Assembly (NCBI RefSeq): GCF_004745945.1
Contig: NZ_SRLE01000001.1
Span: forward strand, 62,001 to 126,000
Length of the DNA: 64,000 nucleotides
DNA from: Mangrovimicrobium sediminis
GTDB taxonomy: Bacteria > Pseudomonadota > Gammaproteobacteria > Pseudomonadales > Halieaceae
Direction: 5' to 3'
A program made the position numbers and the translations under genes. The number at the start of each line of letters is the position of its first letter. The first letter of the stretch is position 1. Shown here piece by piece: positions 40,026-48,998 of this stretch. Under the pieces are notes generated by a model. That model made no database searches and had not been told where the DNA came from. It worked only from the letters and a program-made list of their open reading frames with translations.

Positions 40026-41390
40026 ATGCAGAACACCGCACGCAAGCTGATCACCGCTACCCTGCTCTGCCTGAGCTGTGCAGCACAGGCCAAGATAACC
40101 CCGGAACAGGCCGCGCGCCTGGGTGGCGACGAACTGACCCCTGTCGGCGCCGAGCGCGCCGGCAACGCCGCCGGCACCATCCCCGCCTGGACCGGCGGGC
40201 TGTCGGAACTGCCCGCCGGCTACACGCCCGGCGAGCGACTGGTCGACCCGTACGCCGATGAGAAACCCCTGTTCAACATCAGCGCCGCCAACTACCAGGA
40301 GCACGAGGACCACCTGACGGTGGGCCAGATCGCACTGCTCAAGCGCTACCCCGACACCTACCGTATGCCGGTCTACCCGACCCACCGCAGCGCCCGGCTG
40401 ACGGATGCGGAGTACGCCGCCATCAAGCAGCAGGCCACCGAGGTAGAACTGGCCGAGGGCGGTAACGGCATGATCAACTACAGCGCCTCGGTGCCCTTCC
40501 CCATCCCCGCGTCGGGGGTCGAGGTGATCTGGAACCACATCGCGCGCTTCCGCACACCGAACGTGGGCCTGAGCCGCCGCTACACGCAGATTCCGGTGCA
40601 GACCAACGGCGCCTTCGCACCGGTGCTGTTCGAGGAACCCAGCATCTACGCCGCCCGTGTGCCGGATAACCCCTACCCCAACCGCCTGTTCGTGTTCATC
40701 CAGCGCATCCTGGCCCCGGCACGCCTGGAGGGCGACGTGCTGCTGGTGCACGAGAACATCAACCAGGTTGTCGAACCGCGCTCGGCCTGGATCTACAACG
40801 CCGGCCAGCGCCGCGTGCGCCGCGCCCCGAATATCGCCTACGACGGCCCCGGCACCGCGGCGGACGGCCTGCGCACCTCCGACGATCTCGACATGTACAA
40901 CGGCTCGCCGGACCGCTACAACTGGGAGCTCAAGGGCAAGCGCGAGATTTACATTCCCTACAACAGCTACCGCCTGCGCGACGGCGGCCTGAAGTACTCG
41001 GACATCATCCAGCCGGGGCACATGAACCCGGACTACACGCGTTTCGAACTGCACCGTGTGTGGGTGGTGGACGCCACGCTCAAGGAAGGTGCCCGCCACA
41101 TCTACGCGCGTCGCACCTTCTATATTGACGAGGACACCTGGCAGATCGCGGCGGCGGACATCTACGACGGTCGCGGCGAACTGTGGCGGGTACGCGACAA
41201 CCACGAGATGATGCACTATCAGGTCTCGGTACCCTGGACCGCAGTGGAAACCCTCTACGACCTTAACTCCGGCCGCTACCTGCTGACCGGCCTGGACAAC
41301 GAGGAAAAGGGCTACCAGTACAACTTCGACTACCAGGGTTCGTTCGAGGACTTCACTCCCGCCGCCCTGCGTCGGGCCGGTCGCCGGTAA
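40026..41390 (+). CDS. DUF1329 periplasmic/outer-membrane protein (LolB-like fold family)
   Basis: A 454-residue protein with a signal peptide (MQNTARKLITATLLCLSCAAQAK). The body fits DUF1329: LGGDELTPVGAERAGNAAGTIPAWTGG near the start, YPTHRSARLTDAEYAAI, RRYTQIPVQTNGAFAPVLF, and PYNSYRL...YSDIIQPGHMNPDYTRFELHRVWVVDATLKEGARHIYARRTFY blocks. The family is described as having a LolA/LolB-like fold, so lipid or other hydrophobic-ligand binding is plausible. The ATG at 40,026 has a GGAGA site. It follows the DUF1302 gene by 29 bases, the usual pair. Confidence 0.86.
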   Translation: MQNTARKLITATLLCLSCAAQAKITPEQAARLGGDELTPVGAERAGNAAGTIPAWTGGLSELPAGYTPGERLVDPYADEKPLFNISAANYQEHEDHLTVGQIALLKRYPDTYRMPVYPTHRSARLTDAEYAAIKQQATEVELAEGGNGMINYSASVPFPIPASGVEVIWNHIARFRTPNVGLSRRYTQIPVQTNGAFAPVLFEEPSIYAARVPDNPYPNRLFVFIQRILAPARLEGDVLLVHENINQVVEPRSAWIYNAGQRRVRRAPNIAYDGPGTAADGLRTSDDLDMYNGSPDRYNWELKGKREIYIPYNSYRLRDGGLKYSDIIQPGHMNPDYTRFELHRVWVVDATLKEGARHIYARRTFYIDEDTWQIAAADIYDGRGELWRVRDNHEMMHYQVSVPWTAVETLYDLNSGRYLLTGLDNEEKGYQYNFDYQGSFEDFTPAALRRAGRR

Positions 41391-41400
41391 GTCCCAGCCC

Positions 41401-42528
41401 ATGCTGAAACCGATTGCCGCGGCGCCGCTGGTGGCGGCGGGCCTGCTGTTGGCGGGCCCCGCGCCCGCCGAGATCGACTTCGCCACGCTCCCGGCGATCG
41501 CACAGCCACGGCCCGCCAGGGTCGCGCTGATGGACCTCACCCGCGCCGGCGAGCGCCTGGTGGCCGTCGGTGAACGCGGCGTTATCGCCTACAGCGACGA
41601 CAGCGGCGCGAACTGGAGCCAGGCCGCCGTGCCGCTCAGCGCCACGCTGACAGCGGTCAGCTTCGCGGATGCGCAAAACGGCTGGGCGGTCGGTCACGGC
41701 GGCGCCATCCTGCACTCCAGCGATGGCGGCGCCAACTGGCTGCAGCAATTCGACGGGCGCCAGGCCAACCAGCAGCTGCTGCAATATGCGCAGGAACAGG
41801 TCGGCACCCTGGAACAGGCACTGGACGAAGCGGACCCCGATAGCGAGGCCGGGCAGGACCTGGAAATTGCCATGGAGGACGCCGGTTACCTGGTCGAGGA
41901 CGCGCAACTGGCGGTGGAGACCGGGCCGGCGGATCCGTTCCTCGATATCCTCATGCTCGACACCAACCGCGGCTTCGCCGTGGGCGCCTACGGCATGCTC
42001 TACACCACCAGCGATGGCGGCGAGCACTGGCAGATCAGCATCGGCGGCATCGAAAACCCCTCACGCTACCACTACTACGCCATCGCCAGCGGCGCCGACA
42101 ACACTCTCTACCTGTGCGGCGAAGCCGGCCTGCTGTACCGCTCGCTCGATGGCGGCACGCACTGGGAACAACTGGACCAGATCTACGAGGGCAGCCTGTT
42201 CGGCATTCTCACCCAGGGCGACGCGGTGCTGACCTTCGGCCTGCGCGGGCACATCTTCCGCAGCGAGGACCGCGGCGAGACCTGGACGCGCATCGACAGC
42301 GGCGTGGAACAGGGGCTGTATGGCGGCACCGCCCTCCCCGGGGGCGACATCGTGTTGTTCGGCGCCGGCGGCCAGGTCCTGCGCAGCAGTGACGGCGGAC
42401 GCAGCTTCAGCGCCCGCAATCACCCCTCGCGCTCGACCTTCTCCGAGGGCATTGCCGGCGGCGATGGCGACTACCTGATCGCCGGCATGCGCGGCGTGGT
42501 AAGCATGCAATGGGAGCAGCGGCAATGA
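41401..42528 (+). CDS. YCF48/BNR-repeat exported protein
   Basis: A 375-residue protein with a signal peptide (MLKPIAAAPLVAAGLLLAGPAPA-E) and repeated beta-propeller blades carrying Asp-box/YCF48 motifs: YSDDSGANWSQ, HSSDGGANWLQ, YTTSDGGEHWQ, YRSLDGGTHWEQ, RSEDRGETWTR and RSSDGGRSF. A Glu/Asp-rich insert (EQALDEADPDSEAGQDLEIAMEDAGYLVEDAQ) interrupts the propeller after blade two. Such proteins often accompany DUF1329/RND genes and may scaffold them in the periplasm; this is inference. Its stop overlaps the RND start (ATGA). Confidence 0.85.
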   Translation: MLKPIAAAPLVAAGLLLAGPAPAEIDFATLPAIAQPRPARVALMDLTRAGERLVAVGERGVIAYSDDSGANWSQAAVPLSATLTAVSFADAQNGWAVGHGGAILHSSDGGANWLQQFDGRQANQQLLQYAQEQVGTLEQALDEADPDSEAGQDLEIAMEDAGYLVEDAQLAVETGPADPFLDILMLDTNRGFAVGAYGMLYTTSDGGEHWQISIGGIENPSRYHYYAIASGADNTLYLCGEAGLLYRSLDGGTHWEQLDQIYEGSLFGILTQGDAVLTFGLRGHIFRSEDRGETWTRIDSGVEQGLYGGTALPGGDIVLFGAGGQVLRSSDGGRSFSARNHPSRSTFSEGIAGGDGDYLIAGMRGVVSMQWEQRQ

Positions 42529-44885
42529 ATGATCACCTGCAATTGCCGCTGACCGACGCCGACGGCGAACTGCGCCCGGCACTGTCGCGCGCGCTGTTCC
42601 GTGCCAGGCGCAGCCTGATGACCCTGTTCGCCCTGGTCACCGTGTTCTTCCTGTGGCAGACCAGCCAGCTGCAACCGGACGCCAGCTTCGAGAAGATGAT
42701 CCCGGTCTCTCACCCGTACATCGCCAACTACCTGGAGAGCCGCGCGGACCTCGCCGGGCTGGGCAACGTCGTGCGCATCATCGTCGAGACGCGCGAGGGC
42801 GACATCTTTACCGCCGAGTACCAGGAGCTGCTCAAGCAGATCACCGACGAGGTCTTCTACCTCAACGGCGTGGACCGCTCGGCGCTGCAATCCCTGTGGA
42901 CGCCGAACGTGCGCTGGCAGGAGGTCACCGAGGAGGGCTTTGTCGGCGGCACGGTGATTCCGGACGGTTACGATGGCGGCGCCCGTGCACTCGAGCAACT
43001 GCGCGAGAACACCCTGAAATCCGGCCAGATCGGGCGCATCGTGGCCAACGACTTCCAGTCCGCGATCATCGTCGCCCCGCTGGTGGAGCGCGACCCGACC
43101 ACCGGCGAGCGCCTGGACTACCACCAGTTGTCCGCGGACCTGGAACGCCTGGTACGCGACAAGTACCAGAGCGAGAACATCAGCATCCACATCACCGGCT
43201 TCGCCAAGCTGGTGGGCGACCTGATCGACGGCGCGACCCTGGTCGGCCTGTTCTTCCTCATCGCTTTCACCATCACCGGCCTGACCCTGTTCGCCTACTC
43301 CCACTGCTGGCGCCTGACCTTCGCCTCGCTGCTGTGCTCCACCGTGGCGGTGATCTGGCAGTTGGGCCTGCTGCGCCTGATGGGCAAGGGCCTGGACCCC
43401 TACTCCATGCTGGTGCCGTTCCTGGTGTTCGCGGTGGGCATCAGTCACTCGGTACAGATCACCAATCACTTCGCGCACACCACCTTCAGCGGCCTGGCGC
43501 GGCGGGAGGCAGCACGCCTGACCTTCATCCGCCTGTCCAAGCCCGGCTTCATCGCCCTGCTCAGCGACGGTGTCGGCTTCCTCACCCTGTATGTCATCGA
43601 CATCCCAGTGATCCAGGAACTCGCCCTGGTCGCCAGTACCGGTATCGCCGTGCTCATCCTCACCAACCTGGTACTGCTGCCGCTGGTGCTCTCGGCCACC
43701 GGTATTTCGCGCCGCTGCCTCGCTCACCGGGTGGTCAAGGACCAAAGCCACTTCCGTCACTGGCAGTGGCTGTCCCGAGCGGCAACCGCCGGGCCCGCGC
43801 GCAGCATTCTGGTGGTGGGACTGGTGCTGCTGGGGGTCGGGCTGTATTTCGGCCAGTTCCAGAAAATCGGCGACCTCGACCCCGGCGCCCCGGAGCTGCG
43901 CCCGGATTCGCGCTACAACCAGGACAATGCCTACCTGGCGGCGCACTACTCCACCAGCACCGACGTCTTCGTGGTCATGGCCCACACCGAACCGCAACAG
44001 TGCGGCAATTACCCGTTCATCTCCTCGGTGAATTTCTTCGAGGGCTACATGAGCACCGTGCCCGGCGTACAGTCGGCACTCTCCCTCGTAGACGTTTCCA
44101 AGCTGGTGATCATGGGCATGAACGAGGGCAACCCGCTGTGGTTCGACGTCAGCCGCAACCAGTATATTCTCAATAACTCACTGGCACGCGCGCCGAGCAA
44201 CCTGCGCAACACGGACTGCTCCATGGCGCCGGTGATCCTGTTCCTCGATGATCACCGGGCGGACACCCTGGACGGCGTGGTCAACGCGGTAGAGAGCTTC
44301 TCTGCGGAGTACCCCACCGAGGCGGTGGACCTGCGCATGGCCGCCGGCAATGCCGGGGTCGAGGCGGCGACCAACATCGTCATCGCCCAGGCCCAGGACC
44401 GTATGCTGCTGTGGGTGTACGGCGTGGTCATCGCGCTGTGCCTGCTCAATTTCCGTTCCCTGCGCATCACCGCCTGCATCATCATCCCCCTGGCGCTCAC
44501 CTCCATTCTCGGCCAGGCGCTGATGGCGGGCCTCGGTATCGGGGTCAAGGTAGCCACCCTGCCGGTGATCGCGCTGGGCGTGGGCATCGGCGTGGACTAT
44601 GGCATCTATATTTACAGCGCCCTGCAGCAGAAACTGGCCGATGGCTACGGTCTGCAGGAGGCCTACTTCGAGGCGCTGAAATCCACCGGCACAGCGGTGG
44701 CCTACACCGGCCTGACCCTGGCCGTGGGCGTCGGCACCTGGATATACTCACCGATCAAGTTCCAGGCCGATATGGGCCTGATGCTGACATTCATGTTCTT
44801 CTGGAATATGCTCGGCGCCCTGGTGTTGCTTCCCGCCCTGGCCTGGCTCATGCAGTCAAGGAAAAGCGCCGTCCCCCAGAACTGA
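42525..44885 (+). CDS. RND/MMPL-family transporter
   Basis: A 786-residue inner-membrane transporter with the two-fold MMPL layout: helix 1 (LMTLFALVTVFFLWQTSQL), a periplasmic domain, five helices, then the same again from about residue 430, with GVGLYFGQFQKIGDLDPGAPELRPDSRYNQDNAYL opening the second half. Conserved segments include VPFLVFAVGISHSVQITNHF and GVGIGVDYGIYIYSALQQ. It lacks the sequence hallmarks of AcrB-type drug pumps and belongs with hopanoid/lipid-type RND proteins. With DUF1329 and YCF48 proteins it probably moves a hydrophobic compound across the envelope. Confidence 0.87.
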   Translation: MNDHLQLPLTDADGELRPALSRALFRARRSLMTLFALVTVFFLWQTSQLQPDASFEKMIPVSHPYIANYLESRADLAGLGNVVRIIVETREGDIFTAEYQELLKQITDEVFYLNGVDRSALQSLWTPNVRWQEVTEEGFVGGTVIPDGYDGGARALEQLRENTLKSGQIGRIVANDFQSAIIVAPLVERDPTTGERLDYHQLSADLERLVRDKYQSENISIHITGFAKLVGDLIDGATLVGLFFLIAFTITGLTLFAYSHCWRLTFASLLCSTVAVIWQLGLLRLMGKGLDPYSMLVPFLVFAVGISHSVQITNHFAHTTFSGLARREAARLTFIRLSKPGFIALLSDGVGFLTLYVIDIPVIQELALVASTGIAVLILTNLVLLPLVLSATGISRRCLAHRVVKDQSHFRHWQWLSRAATAGPARSILVVGLVLLGVGLYFGQFQKIGDLDPGAPELRPDSRYNQDNAYLAAHYSTSTDVFVVMAHTEPQQCGNYPFISSVNFFEGYMSTVPGVQSALSLVDVSKLVIMGMNEGNPLWFDVSRNQYILNNSLARAPSNLRNTDCSMAPVILFLDDHRADTLDGVVNAVESFSAEYPTEAVDLRMAAGNAGVEAATNIVIAQAQDRMLLWVYGVVIALCLLNFRSLRITACIIIPLALTSILGQALMAGLGIGVKVATLPVIALGVGIGVDYGIYIYSALQQKLADGYGLQEAYFEALKSTGTAVAYTGLTLAVGVGTWIYSPIKFQADMGLMLTFMFFWNMLGALVLLPALAWLMQSRKSAVPQN

Positions 44886-44900
44886 TTCGTGGTATCAATC

Positions 44901-45911
44901 ATGCAGGACTACAAGAACAAGCCGGTGCTGGTCGCCGGCGCCAGCGGTTTTGTTGGCAGTCATATCGCCCGCCAACTCGCCGAACAGGGCCGCCAGGTGC
45001 GCGTCCTGGTGCGCAAGACGAGCAAGATAGCGGCCCTCGAGGGCCTCCCGGTGGAAATTCACTACGGCGACGTCCTCGAGCCTGACACCATCCGCGCGGC
45101 CATGGACGGTTGTGGCAGCGTGTTCTACAGCGTGCTGGACCCGCGCTTCTGGCTCACCGACACCAGCATCCTGTATCGCAACAACGTCGACGGGCTGGTC
45201 AACGCCATGGACGTGGCGCTGGAGCTGGGCGTCGAGCGCTTCGTCTTCACCAGCACCATGGGCACCCTGGGCATCAACCCCGATGGCCCGGTGACCGAGG
45301 ATATCCCCTTCAACTGGCTGGACCGCGCACCCGCCTACATCCGGGCGCGGCGCGAAGCCGAGCTGCAACTCCTGAAATACGCCAGGGAAAAAGGCCTGCC
45401 GGGGGTTGCCCTGTGCATCGCCAATACCTACGGCCCCGAGGACTACCAGCCGACACCCCACGGCGCGATGCTGTGGGACGTGGCGCGCGGCAAGTCAAAG
45501 CACTATATAGAGACCGGCGCCCCGACGGTGGATATCCGCGACGCGGCGCAGGCCTGCCTGCTGGCCGAGGAAAAAGGGCGAATCGGCGAGCGCTACATCA
45601 TCGCCAACGAATTCGTCAGCAACCGCGACTTCTACGCCATGGCCGCGGCAGAAACCGGCCAGGAACCACCCAAGGGTATCTCCATCAAGCTGGCCTACGC
45701 GGTGGCCTGGGTGGCCGAGCGCGTACTGAAGCTGATGGGCAAGAAAGACTTCCTGCTGCGAACCGACGCCGTCTACCTGTCCAACGTATTCCGCGAGATG
45801 GACCACGGCAAGGCGAGCCGGGAACTGGGCTGGGAACCGCGCCCCCTGCGCGAAACCGTCCGCGATGCGATCGCCTGGTACGCGGAGCAGGAGCGCAAGG
45901 CCGGAAGCTAG
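44901..45911 (+). CDS. NAD(P)-dependent extended SDR (epimerase/dehydrogenase)
   Basis: A 336-residue extended short-chain dehydrogenase. The nucleotide-binding motif is VLVAGASGFVGSHIARQL; the body contains FVFTSTMGTLG and the active-site region AYIRARREAEL, where the usual YxxxK reads YxxxR. It resembles 3-beta-hydroxysteroid dehydrogenase/dihydroflavonol reductase-like proteins. The ATG at 44,901 is 15 bases past the RND stop, so it probably belongs to the same operon and may act on the transported molecule. The Lys-to-Arg change could lower or alter the activity. Confidence 0.8.
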   Translation: MQDYKNKPVLVAGASGFVGSHIARQLAEQGRQVRVLVRKTSKIAALEGLPVEIHYGDVLEPDTIRAAMDGCGSVFYSVLDPRFWLTDTSILYRNNVDGLVNAMDVALELGVERFVFTSTMGTLGINPDGPVTEDIPFNWLDRAPAYIRARREAELQLLKYAREKGLPGVALCIANTYGPEDYQPTPHGAMLWDVARGKSKHYIETGAPTVDIRDAAQACLLAEEKGRIGERYIIANEFVSNRDFYAMAAAETGQEPPKGISIKLAYAVAWVAERVLKLMGKKDFLLRTDAVYLSNVFREMDHGKASRELGWEPRPLRETVRDAIAWYAEQERKAGS

Positions 45912-46750
45912 AAACGGAAGATGAAGCCCAGCACCGGGCCGCTCTCTTCCACATCGTAATCGTAGGGCTTACTCGCGCTGTCGTTGGCGTAGTCGATATC
46001 CAGGTGACGGTAACCGAACTCCACTGCACCCCAGTCGGCCACCCGGTAGTCGAGCAAGGCCTCCAGTAGCCAGAAGCCGTTGTCACTGTCCGCGTAGCCG
46101 TAGTCGCCGCGCATGCGCAAACGCCACTTCTCACCGACCTGGGCGAGCAGGCGTCCGCCGACGAAGGGCGTGTACCAGTCGTCGCCGATCTGGCGAAACG
46201 CCCCCTCCGACTCGAAGGTCTCATCCGGCGTAATCACCGTGATGTCGCGCAGTTTCAGCTTGAGGTCGATATCGAACCAGCGTACGCCCGCGGCCACCTG
46301 CCAAAGCGCGGTCGGGTAGACGGCGAGGTCGTAGGCGCCACCGACATCGATGTAGGTCTGCTCCTGGTCGATTTTCACCCGCGCGTCGGCCGCAACCGGA
46401 ATCGTCGAGCCGTCCTCCGGCACGGTGTAGTCGAACTCACCCGCAGTGCGTCCGCCCGCCTTGATCCGGTTGAACTCGTAGCTGGTAAACAGGGTCCAGC
46501 GGTTGTACCGGGCAGTGCCTGAGACCATCGCCGCCGCATCGAGGATGTCGGCGAGGTCGTCCCAGAAGTCGAGGTCGATATCGGCGCCGCCACTTTCGCC
46601 TTCGACACTCTTCGCCCAGGCGTAGGGCGTGACCTCAAACTGCCAGGCCGGCGTGGGTTGCGGCAGCGGCGCGGCGTGTAATGGCGCGGTAAATGCGGCC
46701 AGACAGGAGGTGAAAAGCGGTACCGCGAAAAATCGGATTGAGAGGGTCAT
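45908..46750 (-). CDS. Predicted outer-membrane beta-barrel protein
   Basis: A 280-residue protein with a signal peptide (MTLSIRFFAVPLFTSCLAAFTAPLHA) and alternating hydrophobic/polar strands rich in Tyr and Trp: FEVTPYAWAKSVEG, RYNRWTLFTSYEFNRIKAGG, WQVAAGVRWFDIDLKLKL, and a final VLGFIFRF ending in Phe, the usual barrel end signal. The family is not named with confidence. It is convergent with the SDR gene and the two stop codons share the bases CTAG. No partner gene is obvious. Confidence 0.65.
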   Translation of the reverse strand: MTLSIRFFAVPLFTSCLAAFTAPLHAAPLPQPTPAWQFEVTPYAWAKSVEGESGGADIDLDFWDDLADILDAAAMVSGTARYNRWTLFTSYEFNRIKAGGRTAGEFDYTVPEDGSTIPVAADARVKIDQEQTYIDVGGAYDLAVYPTALWQVAAGVRWFDIDLKLKLRDITVITPDETFESEGAFRQIGDDWYTPFVGGRLLAQVGEKWRLRMRGDYGYADSDNGFWLLEALLDYRVADWGAVEFGYRHLDIDYANDSASKPYDYDVEESGPVLGFIFRF

Positions 46751-46883
46751 GGCCTGCGCGTCTCCCTGTGCAGCTATGGCCGGAGAGTATAGTTGCCACT
46801 ACACCATCACGCCTGTCTTTCACCGGTATATCCCGTCCAGCGCCGCCGGGCCCCGCACAGCGCCCTGTTCCTGCAAACAGCAG

Positions 46884-47402
46884 TCATCCGGCGCGCACCA
46901 TGGCAATGCGATCGTCAGGTTCAGGAAGGGCCGCGCGCTGTTTGTCGAGTATTTCCCGGAGTTCGGGTCCGCAGTCTGGTTCCGGAACGATGACGAAGCC
47001 GTGCCGCTCGTAGAAGGGCCTGTTCCACGGCACCGAGGAGTAAGTGGTGAGCCAGAGCGATCGACCGGCGCTCCACGCGATAACCATCTGCAAAAGCCCG
47101 GCTCCCACCCCTCGCCGCATGCAGGCGGGAAGCACGGAGAGTTGGTCCAGGTAAGGCTGGTCATCAACCATGCCGGCTGCGGTGAAGCCAATCGGCTGGC
47201 CCTTGGGATCACACGCCAGGTAGACATCGCCCCGCTCAATAGCTGCGGCCCAGCGCTGGGCTTCAGCCACCACGAACGGGTGGTCGTGATCGAAGCTCAT
47301 GCTGATACCCGCCTGCGCATATAAGCTGCTCGATGCGTCATCGATAGCTATGAGCGCTTCCAGTTCACCAGGGCCGGCTGTGCGCACACTGAATCGTTCC
47401 AC
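46884..47402 (-). CDS. GNAT family N-acetyltransferase
   Basis: A 172-residue GCN5-type acetyltransferase. The N-terminal strand RTAGPGELEALIAID, the YLDQLSVLPACMRRGVGAGLLQMVI acetyl-CoA motif A (with R-R-G-V-G-A-G), and NRPFYERHGFVIV motif B are all visible. The substrate is not predictable. The start is uncertain: a GTG at 47,402 fits the family start, and a GTG at 47,447 would lengthen it by 15 residues. It stands alone, with 133 bases of empty DNA after it. Confidence 0.8.
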   Translation of the reverse strand: MERFSVRTAGPGELEALIAIDDASSSLYAQAGISMSFDHDHPFVVAEAQRWAAAIERGDVYLACDPKGQPIGFTAAGMVDDQPYLDQLSVLPACMRRGVGAGLLQMVIAWSAGRSLWLTTYSSVPWNRPFYERHGFVIVPEPDCGPELREILDKQRAALPEPDDRIAMVRAG

Positions 47403-47555
47403 GAATCCAAGTCCGATATGGTTAGGTTTACAGGCGCCATGCCCCACGACATTCCCGCGAGGGATTAAGGAGGATGCCCGGCGTGGTCGGGCGCTGCCAC
47501 AGGCATCTGGCCCAGAATCGAGAGTCCAGCTCAGGCCCTACAATGAGGTGCAGGC

Positions 47556-47954
47556 TTAATCGCAGGGGGCGAACTGCTCAAATACCTGCTGGCCGGTCAA
47601 CTTCCGGGTCTCGTTGCTGAACTCGTAGAAGGCCGGTTTTTCATCAATGAATATTTCACCGGTGAGTTCAAACGCGGCATCCTGGAACAGGCCCGCCGGG
47701 AGAATGTAGTCGTCACCCGGGAGCAGATGATAGAACAGGTGTGTACCGCACTCGGGACAAAACCCGCGCTCCGCCCAGTCGGAAGACCGGTAGGCAGCGG
47801 GCTCGCCACCGGAGAAGCTGACATCGGACCCGCAGTGCACCGCAAACATCGGACCACCCGACCAGCGGCGACACATCGCGCAGTGGCAAAGCCCCACCTC
47901 CGCCGCATCCCGGGCCTCGACTTCAATCTTTCCGCAAAGACATTTACCTTTCAT
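47556..47954 (-). CDS. GFA/CENP-V-fold zinc protein
   Basis: A 132-residue protein of the glutathione-dependent formaldehyde-activating (GFA) family. Zinc-binding cysteines occur as KCLCG at the start, LCHCAMCRRWSGG and GFCPECGTHLFY. The best-known member, Gfa of Paracoccus, was proposed to speed S-hydroxymethylglutathione formation, though this activity has been questioned, and most family members have no known role. The formaldehyde pathway at 4.6-12.6 kb is far away, so no functional link is shown. It borders the AT-rich islet. Confidence 0.88.
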   Translation of the reverse strand: MKGKCLCGKIEVEARDAAEVGLCHCAMCRRWSGGPMFAVHCGSDVSFSGGEPAAYRSSDWAERGFCPECGTHLFYHLLPGDDYILPAGLFQDAAFELTGEIFIDEKPAFYEFSNETRKLTGQQVFEQFAPCD

Positions 47955-48079
47955 ACAAGAAACTCACTGTAAACGGTGGAATGTAGGCGCCTAAGGTAGC
48001 AGGTGCCCGCGAATGTGCCTGTCTCGTTCACATGACCGATAGGTGCTAGCATTCCCGAGTCTCTGCTTGCTTGGCCATA

Positions 48080-48928
48080 TCATGTTCTTTCTCTCCAAAA
48101 TGAAAGACTCCTCTCTTGCCCGACACCTCTTGTCACCTCAGAAAAATCCTTTTCAACTGGCTCATCAATAGCGTCCGAAATAGTGTCATTTTTTACGTGC
48201 TTGATCAGGTACCCGGCCATGGCTCCTTCTCCCAGACGTTGAGAGTAAGTTGAGTGCAAGATAACACGCGCCACCCTTTTTGTGCCTTTAAGAAATGAAT
48301 CTACAGATAGAGTTAATTCAGGATTTGACATCCAGGTTTCAGGGAGCGAAATAGATATGACTCCTTTTCTATTGCTCGGAAGCTGCTTTCTCGCCTTTTT
48401 CAGTTTATTTAGAAGCCGTTGTGCCGAGAAATCATCATGTGAAACAATCGCTTTTGATTCGACACATATGGGAACTCCATTAACGATCACCTCTATATCG
48501 TAGTCCTCGCCCTTCTCGCCTGTTTCTTTAATAAACTCAACGCTATATCCTTCGTCAAGCAACGCCGATGCAACCCAGATTTCGGTGTGCATGGCTTCAA
48601 GATCGTTTCTAGTTTTTGCTCTTTCAACCCAATCATCAAACCCATTGACCTCCCTGAGCTCGTAGCACCTATCTGCAAAATTGCAGATCACAATCTCAGC
48701 CCACAAAGAACGACCATCATCATCCTTTCTGTTAATTATTCTTTCTACGGTACCCGAGAAAATATGCCGCTCACACCATTCCACTCCAAAAATTCCAAAT
48801 AGGACAGCGCGTGCTTGAGCCGATTCAACAAACCTGTCGTCATGATCTTTGAAGACGACAAGTGCTTCATCGAGCTTTTTTTCGAGTTCCTCTAATCGCT
48901 CCGAATAGTCCAAGGTCCCTCTACTCAA
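48080..48928 (-). CDS. PD-(D/E)xK nuclease-like protein of unknown function
   Basis: A 282-residue protein that I do not recognise as a named family. A Glu/Lys-rich N-terminal helix (LEELEKKLDEALVVF) leads into a region around residues 110-160 that looks like a PD-(D/E)xK core: E116 in TEIWVASALLDEGYSV, D142 and D144 in GEDYDIEVIV, and E157-x-K159 in ICVESKA. This is the order and spacing expected of restriction-type nucleases and relatives. The C-terminal half is charged. The start is uncertain (TTG at 48,928 or 48,913). Codon use is AT-rich, unlike its neighbours. It follows a membrane-protein gene by 70 bases. Confidence 0.55.
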   Translation of the reverse strand: MSRGTLDYSERLEELEKKLDEALVVFKDHDDRFVESAQARAVLFGIFGVEWCERHIFSGTVERIINRKDDDGRSLWAEIVICNFADRCYELREVNGFDDWVERAKTRNDLEAMHTEIWVASALLDEGYSVEFIKETGEKGEDYDIEVIVNGVPICVESKAIVSHDDFSAQRLLNKLKKARKQLPSNRKGVISISLPETWMSNPELTLSVDSFLKGTKRVARVILHSTYSQRLGEGAMAGYLIKHVKNDTISDAIDEPVEKDFSEVTRGVGQERSLSFWRERT

Positions 48929-48998
48929 TATCGCTTCAAGTACCGGCGGCGAATCCGCGCAGCGACTTTGACCTCCGCATGGCTTGACTTGTTACGAG

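Noticed and set aside
47556-47954. GFA-family protein as the formaldehyde-activating enzyme of the adhC pathway
   Set aside because: It is 35 kb away, stands alone, and most family members have no such role; no functional link can be claimed from sequence.
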